NCBI RefSeq assembly: GCF_040529335.1
Contig: NZ_CP159534.1
Location: 5,208,001-5,272,000, forward strand
DNA length: 64,000 bases
Reading direction: 5' to 3'
DNA from: Streptomyces sp. HUAS MG91
GTDB lineage: Bacteria > Actinomycetota > Actinomycetes > Streptomycetales > Streptomycetaceae
The notes beneath the pieces are model-generated. The model made no database searches, was not told the origin of the DNA, and saw nothing but the letters and a program-made list of their open reading frames with translations. Position numbers and translations under genes: made by a program. Each line of letters opens with the position of its first letter. Positions within the stretch are counted from its first letter, which is position 1. Below are positions 16,125 through 25,724 of the stretch, one piece after another.

Positions 16125-16835
16125 GTGCTGGGGGACGACGCGGAGCTGACCGCCGCGGTGCTTGCGGCACAGGACGGGGACGAGGCCGCGTTCCGGACTG
16201 TGTACCGCGCCGTGCATCCGAGGCTGCTCGGATATCTACGCACACTCGTCGGTGAACCGGACGCCGAGGACGTCGCGTCGGAGTCCTGGCTGCAGATCGC
16301 CAGGGACCTGGAGCGGTTCGAGGGCGACGCCGACCGGTTCCGCGGCTGGGCCGCCAGGATCGCGCGCAACCGCGCCCTGGACCACATACGCATGCGGGGA
16401 CGCCGGCCCGCCGTAGGCGGTGACGAGACCGAACTCACCGGCAGACCCGCCGCATCCGACACCGCCGACGAGGCGATGGAGTCCCTCGCCACCGGCGACG
16501 CCATGGCGCTGATCGCCCAACTGCCGCAGGACCAGGCCGAGGCCGTCGTGCTGCGCGTCGTCGTCGGGCTCGACGCGAAGAGTGCCGCGCAGACCCTCGG
16601 CAAGCGGCCGGGGGCCGTCCGCACGGCCGCCCACCGCGGCCTGAAGCGGCTCGCGGAACTCCTCGGCGCGGACACCCAGAACAACAGGGAGGACCCGGGA
16701 GGACCGGACACCCCGGGAACCCGGAACGACCCCGGAGCCCTCGTCGCGCTGCCGCAGCCGAGGCAACCGAGAACACGCACGGTGACGTCCGCCGGTGTGA
16801 CGCAATCGCGTACGCGGACGCAGAAGGACATGTGA
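16125..16835 (+). CDS. ECF-type RNA polymerase sigma factor
   Basis: 236 residues. Region 2 is AQDGDEAAFRTVYRAVHPRL to FRGWAARIARNRALDHIRMR; region 4 is IAQLPQDQAEAVVLRVVVGL to KRPGAVRTAAHRGLKRLAEL. About half of the residues match the sigma factor at 14536, so this is a tandem paralogue. The start is GTG with CAGGGACTGGGA upstream. A 40-residue C-terminal tail is rich in Pro, Thr and Arg. Its stop overlaps the next gene by 4 bp, indicating translational coupling with the membrane protein. Confidence 0.88.
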   Translation: MLGDDAELTAAVLAAQDGDEAAFRTVYRAVHPRLLGYLRTLVGEPDAEDVASESWLQIARDLERFEGDADRFRGWAARIARNRALDHIRMRGRRPAVGGDETELTGRPAASDTADEAMESLATGDAMALIAQLPQDQAEAVVLRVVVGLDAKSAAQTLGKRPGAVRTAAHRGLKRLAELLGADTQNNREDPGGPDTPGTRNDPGALVALPQPRQPRTRTVTSAGVTQSRTRTQKDM

Positions 16836-17908
16836 TGGCCGACGAGCACTACAGGTGGCTGGACCGGGACGCGGCGGAGCGTGTGCTGCGCGGGGAGCCG
16901 CTGGAGGCCGTCGACGCCGACGACGCGCGACGGGCCGGCCGGCTGACCGGGGCGCTGGACGCGCTGAGCGCCGTCCCGTCCGGCCCCGATGGCGAACTCC
17001 CGGGCGAGGAAGCCGCGTTGAGGGCGTTCCGGGAGGCCCGCGCCGAGTCCGCGATAGACGCCGCGGCGACCTCCGGGACCGCCGCGGGCAGCGCCGGACG
17101 GCACCGCGCGGCCGTCGCGGCCCGCCCCGCGGGCACCCGGCGGTGGGGCCGCCCGGTGCGCTTCGGGCTCGCCGCGGCCGTCGCCGCGTGCATGCTCGGC
17201 GGGGTCGCCGTCGCCGCCGGGACCGGGGTGCTGCCCTCACCGTTCGGTGACCGGGGCGAACCGGTGCCGGCCTCCTCGGTGTCCGCCGCCGGCTCCGAGC
17301 GGCCGCTCGCCACGGGCTCCCCGCGCCCCACGGACGGCGCCGACGGGACGCGGCCGGACGGCTCCGCGAGCCCCGGCGGCGACTCCGCGGGCCCGGACCG
17401 CACGGAGCCGACGCCGAAGGACACGGCCACACCGCGCCCGCCCGGCCCCCGGCCGTCCGAGAAGGGCCGGACGGCCGAGGCGCTGCGCCGCGAACTCGCC
17501 AAGGCCTGCGTCAAGTACCGCGGCGGCCGGCTGAACCCCACGGAGAGGCAGCGCCTGCGGGACTCCGCGGAGAGATACGGGCGGGGCCCCGCCGACATCG
17601 CCCGCATCTGCGACCGGGTGCTCGGCGACACCGGCGACCACGGCGACGGAGACGGCCGCGACCACGGCTCCGAGGGGCACAACGGCGGCCAGGACGGCGA
17701 CGAGGACAGCGAGGGCAACGGATCCGGCAACGGCTACGGGTTCGGCAACAGCAACACCCACACCGACAGCACCACGGACGGCGGCGGCGACAGCCTCGGC
17801 TACTACGTCAAGCCCGGGCCGACCCCGAGCCGGTCCTACAGCGCCGCCCCTCAGCTCCCGTCCGCCTCGCCCGCACCGTCCGCCTCGCGCGGCTTCGAGC
17901 TGCGCTGA
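16832..17908 (+). CDS. single-pass membrane protein with acidic/Gly-rich outer region, sigma partner
   Basis: 358 residues (GTG at 16832, or ATG at 16835). The N-terminus YRWLDRDAAERVLRGEPLEA and LDALSAVPSGPDGELPGEEA lies inside the cell; one helix follows near residues 112-132 (GLAAAVAACMLGGVAVAAG). The long extracellular part contains CVKYRGGRLNPTERQRLRDS, which resembles the RCKAYENGHGLNRSERA segment in the 15257 protein, and then a His/Asp/Gly-rich stretch. Coupling to the sigma gene by a 4-bp overlap supports an anti-sigma or sensor role, although the usual zinc anti-sigma motif is absent. Confidence 0.7.
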   Translation: MMADEHYRWLDRDAAERVLRGEPLEAVDADDARRAGRLTGALDALSAVPSGPDGELPGEEAALRAFREARAESAIDAAATSGTAAGSAGRHRAAVAARPAGTRRWGRPVRFGLAAAVAACMLGGVAVAAGTGVLPSPFGDRGEPVPASSVSAAGSERPLATGSPRPTDGADGTRPDGSASPGGDSAGPDRTEPTPKDTATPRPPGPRPSEKGRTAEALRRELAKACVKYRGGRLNPTERQRLRDSAERYGRGPADIARICDRVLGDTGDHGDGDGRDHGSEGHNGGQDGDEDSEGNGSGNGYGFGNSNTHTDSTTDGGGDSLGYYVKPGPTPSRSYSAAPQLPSASPAPSASRGFELR

Positions 17909-18081
17909 CCGGCACCGACCGGCTCTGACCTGCGAAAACGCGGCCCCCGCAAATTCCCGTAGAAAAATCTACGCAACAGGTGTGACGTTTTTGAGGCCTG
18001 TGACGCAGTACTGAGTGAGCCGACTGGTCATCGGCCGCGCACGAGCCGGGGTTCCCCCCGTACCTTCGGCTCAGTGCCACT

Positions 18082-18120
18082 GGCGTGGGTGGGACACGTT
18101 CCCCCGGTCCCACCCACGCC
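18082..18120. terminator. bidirectional terminator, 14-bp stem
   Basis: GGCGTGGGTGGGAC pairs with its complement across an 11-nt loop, between convergent genes (membrane protein and L,D-transpeptidase). The remaining 17909-18081 stretch holds only a small GTAGA-AAAA-TCTAC hairpin. Confidence 0.75.
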
Positions 18121-18142
18121 GCTCATCACCCGCCGCCTCCCG

Positions 18143-19009
18143 TCACCAGTAGACGACGACCTTGTCGCCCGCGTGGACCTGGGCGAACAGGCTCGCGATC
18201 TTCCCCTCGTCCCTGACGTTCACGCAGCCGTGCGAGGCGCCGGCGTAACCGCGGGCCGCGAAGTCCGACGAGTAGTGCACCGCCTGGCCGCCGCTGAAGA
18301 ACATCGCGTACGGCATGGGCGTGTGGTAGATCGTCGAGACGTGGTGCCGGGACTTGAAGTTCACGTGGAAGACTCCCTCGCGGGTCGGCGTGTACTGGGA
18401 CCCGAACCGCACGTCCGTCGTCATCAGCCGCTTGCCGTCGACCATCCACGACAGCGTCCGGCTGGTCTTGCTGATGCACAGCACCCGGCCCGTCATGCAG
18501 CGCGGATCCGGCTTCGCCGCGGGCCGGCCGCCCGAGGCGTACAACTCGTCCCGGCTCGGCTCGTGGGTCATCCGCAGCAGCCGCTGCCAGGTCACGGTGT
18601 CGGTCGTCCCGGTGCGCGGCAGCCCGCGCTTGCCCTGGAAACCCTCGACCGCCTTCACCGTCGAGGCCCCGTACGTCCCCGTCGGCCCGTCGAACAGCCA
18701 CGCCACCTGCCGCAGCCGCGCCTGCAGCTCCCGCACCTCCTTCCCCTCGTCCCCGGACGACCACAGCGTCCGGCCCGGCTTCGCGGGCGCGGTGGCGGAC
18801 GGGGACCCGGAACCGGACGGCTTGGCGTCGTCGCCCGACGCCGGACGGGACGCGGAGGGAGCCGGGGACGACGGCGCCGAAGCGCCCGCGGACGCCGCCG
18901 CCGAGGGATGCGCCGACGCACCGCCCTCGACCACCTGTGCCCGGCAACCGCCGACCAGGGCCAGCACCCCGGTGGCGGCGAGCGTGCTCCGTATGACAAC
19001 TGACCGCAT
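18143..19009 (-). CDS. lipoprotein L,D-transpeptidase with peptidoglycan-binding domain
   Basis: 288 residues. A signal peptide ends in VLALVGGC (C22), a plausible lipobox, so the enzyme is probably membrane-anchored outside. After a Ser/Ala/Pro linker, a PG_binding_1 domain spans about 95-150 (EGKEVRELQARLRQVAWLFD, TVKAVEGFQGKRGLP). The YkuD catalytic domain ends with ASHGCVNVRD, C262 being the nucleophile and H260 its partner. It makes 3-3 peptidoglycan cross-links. It is monocistronic, and the start ATG matches the signal peptide. Confidence 0.92.
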   Translation of the reverse strand: MRSVVIRSTLAATGVLALVGGCRAQVVEGGASAHPSAAASAGASAPSSPAPSASRPASGDDAKPSGSGSPSATAPAKPGRTLWSSGDEGKEVRELQARLRQVAWLFDGPTGTYGASTVKAVEGFQGKRGLPRTGTTDTVTWQRLLRMTHEPSRDELYASGGRPAAKPDPRCMTGRVLCISKTSRTLSWMVDGKRLMTTDVRFGSQYTPTREGVFHVNFKSRHHVSTIYHTPMPYAMFFSGGQAVHYSSDFAARGYAGASHGCVNVRDEGKIASLFAQVHAGDKVVVYW

Positions 19010-19142
19010 GACGTCCCCCGTCTGTCGCGTCGTTCCCTTGTGTCTCTACTGATGCTGCCCGGCGCCGAAACGTTGCGAACTGCCACTACAGTCCGTCCCG
19101 AGGGTCGATGACTACTGGTAAGTAACCGCTGGAGGCACCACC

Positions 19143-20726
<1,584 letters not shown>

Positions 20727-20770
20727 CCTGCGCTTCCCTGATCATCTCCGTGATGTGGAACCCCGGCGCG

Positions 20771-20796
20771 GAGTGTCGTACCCGTGTGCGACACTC
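20771..20796. other. inverted repeat before leuE-like gene
   Basis: GAGTGTCG and CGACACTC flank a 10-nt spacer, ending 5 bp before the ATG of the exporter gene and 45 bp after the mutase stop. It could be an operator overlapping the translation start, or a weak mutase terminator. Confidence 0.4.
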
Positions 20797-20801
20797 CGGG
20801 C

Positions 20802-21458
20802 ATGCTGGGTGTCATCGATCTTCCGACCTATCTCGCGGGTCTCGTCCTCATCGTCCTCCTCCCGGGGCCGAACTCGCTGTACGTGCTCTCCGTCGCCGCC
20901 CGCCGCGGCATACGCACCGGCTACAAGGCCGCCGCCGGAGTCTGGTGCGGGGACACCGTCCTGATGACCCTGTCCGCCGCCGGTGTCGCCTCCCTGCTCC
21001 AGGCCAACGACGTGATCTTCAGCATCGTGAAGTACGCGGGCGCCGGCTATCTCACCTGGCTCGCGGTCGGCATGCTGCGCGCCGCCCTGTCGATGTGGCG
21101 CACCCGCCGTGAGCGGCTCGCCGCCGAGGTGTCCGGGGAGCCGGCGGGAGAGGCCCAGGAGCGTCCGTTCCGCCGCGCCTTCGTGATCAGCCTCCTCAAC
21201 CCGAAGGCGATCCTGTTCTTCATCGCCTTCTTCGTGCAGTTCGTCGACCCCTCGTACGCCTACCCGGCGGTCTCCTTCGTGGTCCTCGGCGCCTTCGCGC
21301 AGATCGCGAGCGTCCTGTACCTCTCGGCCCTGATCTTCAGCGGCACCCGGCTCGCCGCCGCCTTCCGCCGCCGCAAGCGCCTGTCGGCCGGTGCCACGTC
21401 GGCGGCCGGGGTGCTGTTCCTCGGCTTCGCGGTGAAGCTGTCGCTGGCCAGCGTGTAG
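20802..21458 (+). CDS. LysE/LeuE-family amino-acid exporter
   Basis: 218 residues with six predicted membrane helices. The opening IDLPTYLAGLVLIVLLPGPN and SLYVLSVAARRGIRTGYKAA match the LysE/RhtB fold; the LPGPNSLYVL motif is closest to LeuE. Later, RRAFVISLLNPKAILFFIAF is the conserved central segment. It exports leucine or related amino acids. I chose ATG 20802 because the in-frame GTG at 20784 lies inside the inverted repeat. No dedicated regulator is adjacent. Confidence 0.82.
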   Translation: MLGVIDLPTYLAGLVLIVLLPGPNSLYVLSVAARRGIRTGYKAAAGVWCGDTVLMTLSAAGVASLLQANDVIFSIVKYAGAGYLTWLAVGMLRAALSMWRTRRERLAAEVSGEPAGEAQERPFRRAFVISLLNPKAILFFIAFFVQFVDPSYAYPAVSFVVLGAFAQIASVLYLSALIFSGTRLAAAFRRRKRLSAGATSAAGVLFLGFAVKLSLASV

Positions 21459-21552
21459 GCGAACGGCGGGCGTGGCTCGATCGAGTGATCCGAGGTGGAT
21501 CTCCTGCACTGCCGGTTACGCTCGTGGAGTGTGACTCCCCGAGGAGGATGCC

Positions 21553-22137
21553 GTGGCGGCCGTACTGCACGAGATGACGATCGGTGAAGCTGTCGACCGT
21601 CTGTCCAGGGCGCTGCCCAGGCACCGTGTGGAGGTCCTGAAGGGGAACATCGTCGTGACACCACCGCCGGATGGGCCGCACCAGGAAACGGTGGGCGAGC
21701 TCGTCCACCTCTTCCGGCAGGTCGGAGGGCGAGACGCCGGAGTCAAGGGGTTGCCCGGCATCGGGCTCTGGCTCGGCACCGGGCCGGACGACCGCGCGGA
21801 GCCGGACTGGGCGATCGTCGAGGCCGACTACAAGGACGCTCACGTCAAGCAGAACTACTACGCCGCGACCGTCTTCCGCCTGGTTCTCGAAGTGACCTCG
21901 TCCAACTGGGAGAACGACCTCATCACGAAGGTCGAGTCCTACGCCGGCGCACGCATCCCGGTCTACGTCGTCGCCGATCGCAAGCATGACCAAGTGGTGC
22001 TGTTCAGCGAGCCGCTGGGTGAGTCCTATGGCGGGCGCACGGTCTACAAGCGAGGGGAGACGGTCCCCGTGCCGGAGAGCGTCGGGGTGGCGCTTGAGCT
22101 GCCCGTCGACATGCTCCTCGACGGCGACGGCGACTGA
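21553..22137 (+). CDS. Uma2-family (DUF820) putative endonuclease
   Basis: 194 residues of the PD-(D/E)XK-like DUF820 fold. Visible: VEVLKGNIVVTPPPDGPHQE, EPDWAIVEADYKD, LVLEVTSSNWENDLITKVES (the E-x-T...K active-site line) and YAGARIPVYVVADRK. The GTG start has GAGGAGG 7-8 nt upstream. These proteins are numerous in Streptomyces and their role is unknown. A second member lies at 55339. It converges with the flavin monooxygenase gene, leaving only 2 bp between stops. Confidence 0.85.
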   Translation: MAAVLHEMTIGEAVDRLSRALPRHRVEVLKGNIVVTPPPDGPHQETVGELVHLFRQVGGRDAGVKGLPGIGLWLGTGPDDRAEPDWAIVEADYKDAHVKQNYYAATVFRLVLEVTSSNWENDLITKVESYAGARIPVYVVADRKHDQVVLFSEPLGESYGGRTVYKRGETVPVPESVGVALELPVDMLLDGDGD

Positions 22138-22139
22138 CC

Positions 22140-23582
22140 TCACCCCCCGGCCACGATCCCGGCCCGCGCCAGATACTCCACCGCCCCCTCCGCCGACTCC
22201 CCGGCCCACCCCACGTATCCGTCCGGCCGCACCAGGAAGACACCGGTGCCGTACGCCCCGTACGCCGGGACCGTGACCGTGCGGACCGACGCGCCGTCCA
22301 GGGCCGGCGGCGCCGCACTCCCCGTCCCCACCGCGAGCAGCGTCCAGTGCGGTCCCCGGAAGGCGTCGAAGAGGCGGATGCCGCCGGGCCGGCCGTCCGG
22401 CGCCCGGTCGCCCGCCCGCAGCGCGTCCTCGGGCAGATCCGTCCGGGTCTCCACGGTCAGCGCCGACTCCCGGTAGCCGATGCCCAGTTGGCGCAGCTCG
22501 CCGCCGCGCCGGACCGGGGTCTCGGACCGGTGGATGCGGGTGCTGACGCCGAGGATGCCCGCCGCGACCGGTATCCGCTCCTCCTCATAGGTGTCCAGGA
22601 GCGACTCGGGAGCCCCGGCGAGCACGGCCGCCAGCTTCCACGACAGGTTGTACGCGTCCTGCACGCTCGTGTTCAGTCCCTGGCCGCCCGCCGGGGAGTG
22701 GACGTGCGCCGCGTCGCCCGCCAGGAAGACCCGGCCGGACCGGAAGCGGTCCGCGAGCGCCGCCCGCGCCCGGAAGTCCGAGGCCCAGAGCACCTCGGCG
22801 ACATGCTCCTCGGCGAGCACCGTGCGGGCGGCGAGCAGCTCGGCCACGGCCGCCGGTGTCGTGTCGGGGCGCGCCGACTCGTCCGTGTACTGGGCGATGA
22901 GCTGGAAGACCCGGCCGCCGTCCGGTGACGGCAGCGGGCAGAACGCCACCGCGCCCTCCGGGGCCTTCGGCCACACGTGCCAGTGCGTGTCCGGGACCGG
23001 CGCGTCGTCCGTCACCCGCACGTCCGCGACCAGCATGGGCTTCGGGTCCACCGTCTCCCCGGTCATGCCGATGCCGAGCAGCCCGCGGACCGTGGAGCGG
23101 CCGCCGTCCGCCGCCACCGTGTACCGGGCGCGGACCGTCGAGCCGTCGTCCAGCTCCGCCGTCACCCCGGCCCCGTCCTGCGTCAGGCCGGTCAGCCCCG
23201 CACCGAAGCGGACCTCCCCGCCCAGCTCCCGCAGCCGTGCGTACAGCACCTCCTGCGTGCGGGCCTGCGGTATCAGCCAGCCGTCGGGGAACGGGACCTG
23301 CTCGCTCGGCTCGGCGCGCTCCATAATGTCCCACTCCTGGCCGGGCACATCGCCCTCCCAGACCCGCATCGTCGGGTACTCCGAGCCCGCCGCGCGGATC
23401 GCGTCCAGCACCCCGAGGTCGTACAGCACCTCCTGCGTGCGCGGCTGGAGCCCCTTGCCGCGCGACCCGGGGAACAGCCCGGCGGCCCGCTCCACCAGCA
23501 GCGCGTCCACCCCGCGCCGCGCCAGATCCGCCGCCAGCACCAGACCCGTGGGGCCCGCGCCCACGATCAGCACGTCCGTCAT
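22140..23582 (-). CDS. FAD-dependent aromatic monooxygenase (PheA/TfdB type)
   Basis: 480 residues. FAD-binding GxGxxG is at the N-terminus (VLIVGAGPTGLVLAADLARR); the DG motif region is ARYTVAADGGRSTVRGLLGI; the GD motif is GRVFLAGDAAHVHSPAGGQG, typical of class A hydroxylases acting on aromatic or polyketide substrates. The ATG at 23582 has AAGGAGG 8 nt upstream, whereas GTG 23588 would be too close. It is divergent from a TetR gene across two identical-type palindromes, so it is likely the repressed target. Substrate unknown; resistance by antibiotic inactivation or aromatic catabolism are both possible. Confidence 0.88.
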   Translation of the reverse strand: MTDVLIVGAGPTGLVLAADLARRGVDALLVERAAGLFPGSRGKGLQPRTQEVLYDLGVLDAIRAAGSEYPTMRVWEGDVPGQEWDIMERAEPSEQVPFPDGWLIPQARTQEVLYARLRELGGEVRFGAGLTGLTQDGAGVTAELDDGSTVRARYTVAADGGRSTVRGLLGIGMTGETVDPKPMLVADVRVTDDAPVPDTHWHVWPKAPEGAVAFCPLPSPDGGRVFQLIAQYTDESARPDTTPAAVAELLAARTVLAEEHVAEVLWASDFRARAALADRFRSGRVFLAGDAAHVHSPAGGQGLNTSVQDAYNLSWKLAAVLAGAPESLLDTYEEERIPVAAGILGVSTRIHRSETPVRRGGELRQLGIGYRESALTVETRTDLPEDALRAGDRAPDGRPGGIRLFDAFRGPHWTLLAVGTGSAAPPALDGASVRTVTVPAYGAYGTGVFLVRPDGYVGWAGESAEGAVEYLARAGIVAGG

Positions 23583-23595
23583 CGCCACCGCCTCC

Positions 23596-23643
23596 TTAAC
23601 GCCGTTAAGTTCGATGTGTCGAGCATCGCCTTAACGGCGTTAA
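23596..23643. promoter_or_regulatory. pair of TetR operators in the divergent promoter
   Basis: Two perfect 13-bp palindromes, TTAACGCCGTTAA (23596-23608) and TTAACGGCGTTAA (23631-23643), with centres 35 bp apart. The first overlaps the SD of the monooxygenase; the second lies 10 bp before the regulator's start codon. Occupancy would shut both genes. Confidence 0.8.
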
Positions 23644-23653
23644 ACTGTCAAGC

Positions 23654-24382
23654 GTGGCCGACGAGAAGAACCCGAAAGACGCGCAGAACCCGAAGGACGT
23701 GAAGAAGCCGAAGCCCGACAGGCCCAGGCTCGACAAGGCGCAGGTCGCCGACACCGCCCTCGGCCTACTGAACGACGTAGGTCTGGAAGGCCTGACGCTG
23801 CGCGCCATCGCCAAGGAGCTGAACGTGCAGGCGCCCGCCCTGTACTGGCACTTCAAGAACAAGCAGGCGCTGCTCGACGAGATGGCGACCGTGATGTTCC
23901 GGCGCATGGTCGGCGCCGAGGAGCCGGCCGCTGCCGTCGGCTACGAGCCGCACCGGCCCCACGGCCCCTGGCAGGAGTGGCTGATGCTCGGCAACCGTCG
24001 GCTCCGCGCCACCCTCCTGCGCTATCGCGACGGCGCGAAGGTGTTCAGCGGCTCACGGTTCACCGGGACCGACCACGGCCCCGGGATGGAGGCGAACCTG
24101 CGCTTCCTCACGGAGGCCGGGTTCACCGCCGACCAGGCCGCCTGGGCGAGCTCGACCACGTACCTGTACACGCTCGGATTCGTGACCGAGGAGCAGGGCA
24201 TGCAGCCGCACTCCCCGGACGGCCCGCCCGGCGTCGACGTGGCCGGGCGCGCCGAGCTGCTTGCCGACTATCCGCTCGCGGCGGCCGCGGGGGAGCAGCT
24301 GTTCGCGGGCTACGACGAGCGGTTCGAGGAAGGGCTGCGGCTGATCGTGGCGGGCATCGAGGCGCGGTACGGGGTGCGCTGA
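23654..24382 (+). CDS. TetR-family repressor
   Basis: 242 residues. A Lys/Pro-rich leader is followed by the HTH (KAQVADTALGLLNDVGLEGL, TLRAIAKELNVQAPALYWHF, KNKQALLDEMA) near residues 28-80 and a TetR_C-like ligand domain. The 'ALYWHFKNKQALLDEMA' recognition helix resembles that of TetR itself. The start is GTG at 23654. It presumably represses itself and the divergent monooxygenase and is released by that enzyme's substrate. Confidence 0.9.
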   Translation: MADEKNPKDAQNPKDVKKPKPDRPRLDKAQVADTALGLLNDVGLEGLTLRAIAKELNVQAPALYWHFKNKQALLDEMATVMFRRMVGAEEPAAAVGYEPHRPHGPWQEWLMLGNRRLRATLLRYRDGAKVFSGSRFTGTDHGPGMEANLRFLTEAGFTADQAAWASSTTYLYTLGFVTEEQGMQPHSPDGPPGVDVAGRAELLADYPLAAAAGEQLFAGYDERFEEGLRLIVAGIEARYGVR

Positions 24383-24410
24383 CGCGGCGCCCGGATCACG
24401 GGGTCAGCGC
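24376..24410. terminator. possible weak bidirectional terminator
   Basis: GCGCTGAC and GTCAGCGC pair across a 19-nt loop and overlap the ends of both convergent genes. The stem is short. Confidence 0.3.
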
Positions 24411-25547
24411 CCCGCGCAGCCGGGGCGTCGCCCACCGCTCCACGTACCGGTTCACCAGCCAGGCGAGGACCAGCATCGACGCGACCGTCGCCGCGAACGT
24501 GACCGACGACGGCAGCCCGGCGCGCCGGTGCAGGAAGCCGATCACCACCCAGCCCAGGTGTTCGTGGACCAGATAGAAGGGGTACGTCAGCGCGCCCGCG
24601 GTGGTGAGCCAGCGCCAGTTCGCCCAGGACAGCCGGCCCACGGCGATCGCCGCGACCGCCGCGAAGCCCAGCGTGACCACCGCGACGATGCCGAGCGACG
24701 AGCGCTGCGAGAAGGCGTGCGGATCCGGCGCGTGCCACAGGCCCGCCACCGCACAGTGCTGGCCGATCGCCCAGCCGACGGCGACGATCCCCCAGGCGAG
24801 GACGTCACGCCGGTCGCGGTGGACCAGATAGAGACCGATGCCGCCGATGAAGAACGGCGCGTACTCGGGCATCAGCAGCACCCCGAGGAACGGCTCGCCG
24901 GACGCCTGGGCCAGCGCCGCCGCCAGCGTCCACACCGCACAGAACAGCACGACGCGCTGCCGGGTCGCGCCGGGCAGCACCACGCACAGGGCGAACAGGG
25001 CGTAGAAGCGCAGCTCCGCCCAGAGCGTCCAGCACACGCCGAGGACCCGGTCGGCGCCCAGCGGCTGCTGGAGCATCGTGAGGTTCACCAGCGCGTCGCT
25101 GGGCGAGACCGTCGCGTAGGCCACCATCGGCAGCGCGAAGACGGCCGTCACCAGGACGACCGCCACCCAGTACGCGGGGAAGAGCCGGGCCACGCGGGAC
25201 GCGAAGAACGAGCGCAGAGGGCGGCCCCAGCCGCTGCGGCAGATGACGAAGCCGCTGATGACGAAGAAGACCTGCACGCCCAGGCAGCCGTACGCGAACA
25301 GGCCGTGCAGGGTGGGGAACTGCTCGCGCGGCGACGTGCCCCAGGCCGTCGCGACATCGCCGCCCCGGCCGCCGTAGTGATAGGCGGCGACCATCAGCGC
25401 GGCGACCAGCCGCAGCCCGTCCAGGGCGCGCAGCCGGCCCGCACCGCCGGTGCCCCTGCCCCGGGTGCGGGGCGGCGCCGGTCGCGGGTCCGGCGGCGCA
25501 GCGGTCGTCGGCGCGGTGTCCGGCGTGCTGACGGCCGTCTCGGTCAC
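24396..25547 (-). CDS. membrane acyltransferase (acyltransferase_3 family)
   Basis: About 383 residues with about ten membrane helices. LRALDGLRLVAALMVAAYHY (catalytic-type His), LGVQVFFVISGFVICRSGWG and LRSFFASRVARLFPAYWVAV are the family's signature. Such enzymes O-acylate surface sugars on the outer face. The start at GTG 25547 has GGGAG 8 nt upstream; a longer frame exists. It lies downstream of the polysaccharide genes in the same direction, separated from the second acyltransferase by about 178 bp, so the tail of that locus is a plausible home. Confidence 0.85.
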   Translation of the reverse strand: MTETAVSTPDTAPTTAAPPDPRPAPPRTRGRGTGGAGRLRALDGLRLVAALMVAAYHYGGRGGDVATAWGTSPREQFPTLHGLFAYGCLGVQVFFVISGFVICRSGWGRPLRSFFASRVARLFPAYWVAVVLVTAVFALPMVAYATVSPSDALVNLTMLQQPLGADRVLGVCWTLWAELRFYALFALCVVLPGATRQRVVLFCAVWTLAAALAQASGEPFLGVLLMPEYAPFFIGGIGLYLVHRDRRDVLAWGIVAVGWAIGQHCAVAGLWHAPDPHAFSQRSSLGIVAVVTLGFAAVAAIAVGRLSWANWRWLTTAGALTYPFYLVHEHLGWVVIGFLHRRAGLPSSVTFAATVASMLVLAWLVNRYVERWATPRLRGALTP

Positions 25548-25724
25548 GGGTGCCACTCCCTGCTGTGTGTCGCGGTGCACCGCGGCGCCGGGAGGGCGGC
25601 GGTTCACAGCCCACACTAGGCAGCGGCACAGCGGGACTTGGAGCGTCGCGGGCCCGGTTCGCCGACTGCTCGTGAGAACGTCATCCGCCGGTCACCCGCC
25701 GTCGGCCGGGAAGGCGGCGCGGGT

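Noticed and set aside
15158..17104. A 648-codon minus-strand frame
   Set aside because: It lies opposite two sigma genes and their partners and shows only low-complexity sequence.
17955..17985. GTAGA-AAAA-TCTAC hairpin as a regulatory site
   Set aside because: The stem is short and lies between a stop codon and a stronger terminator; it has no gene to serve.
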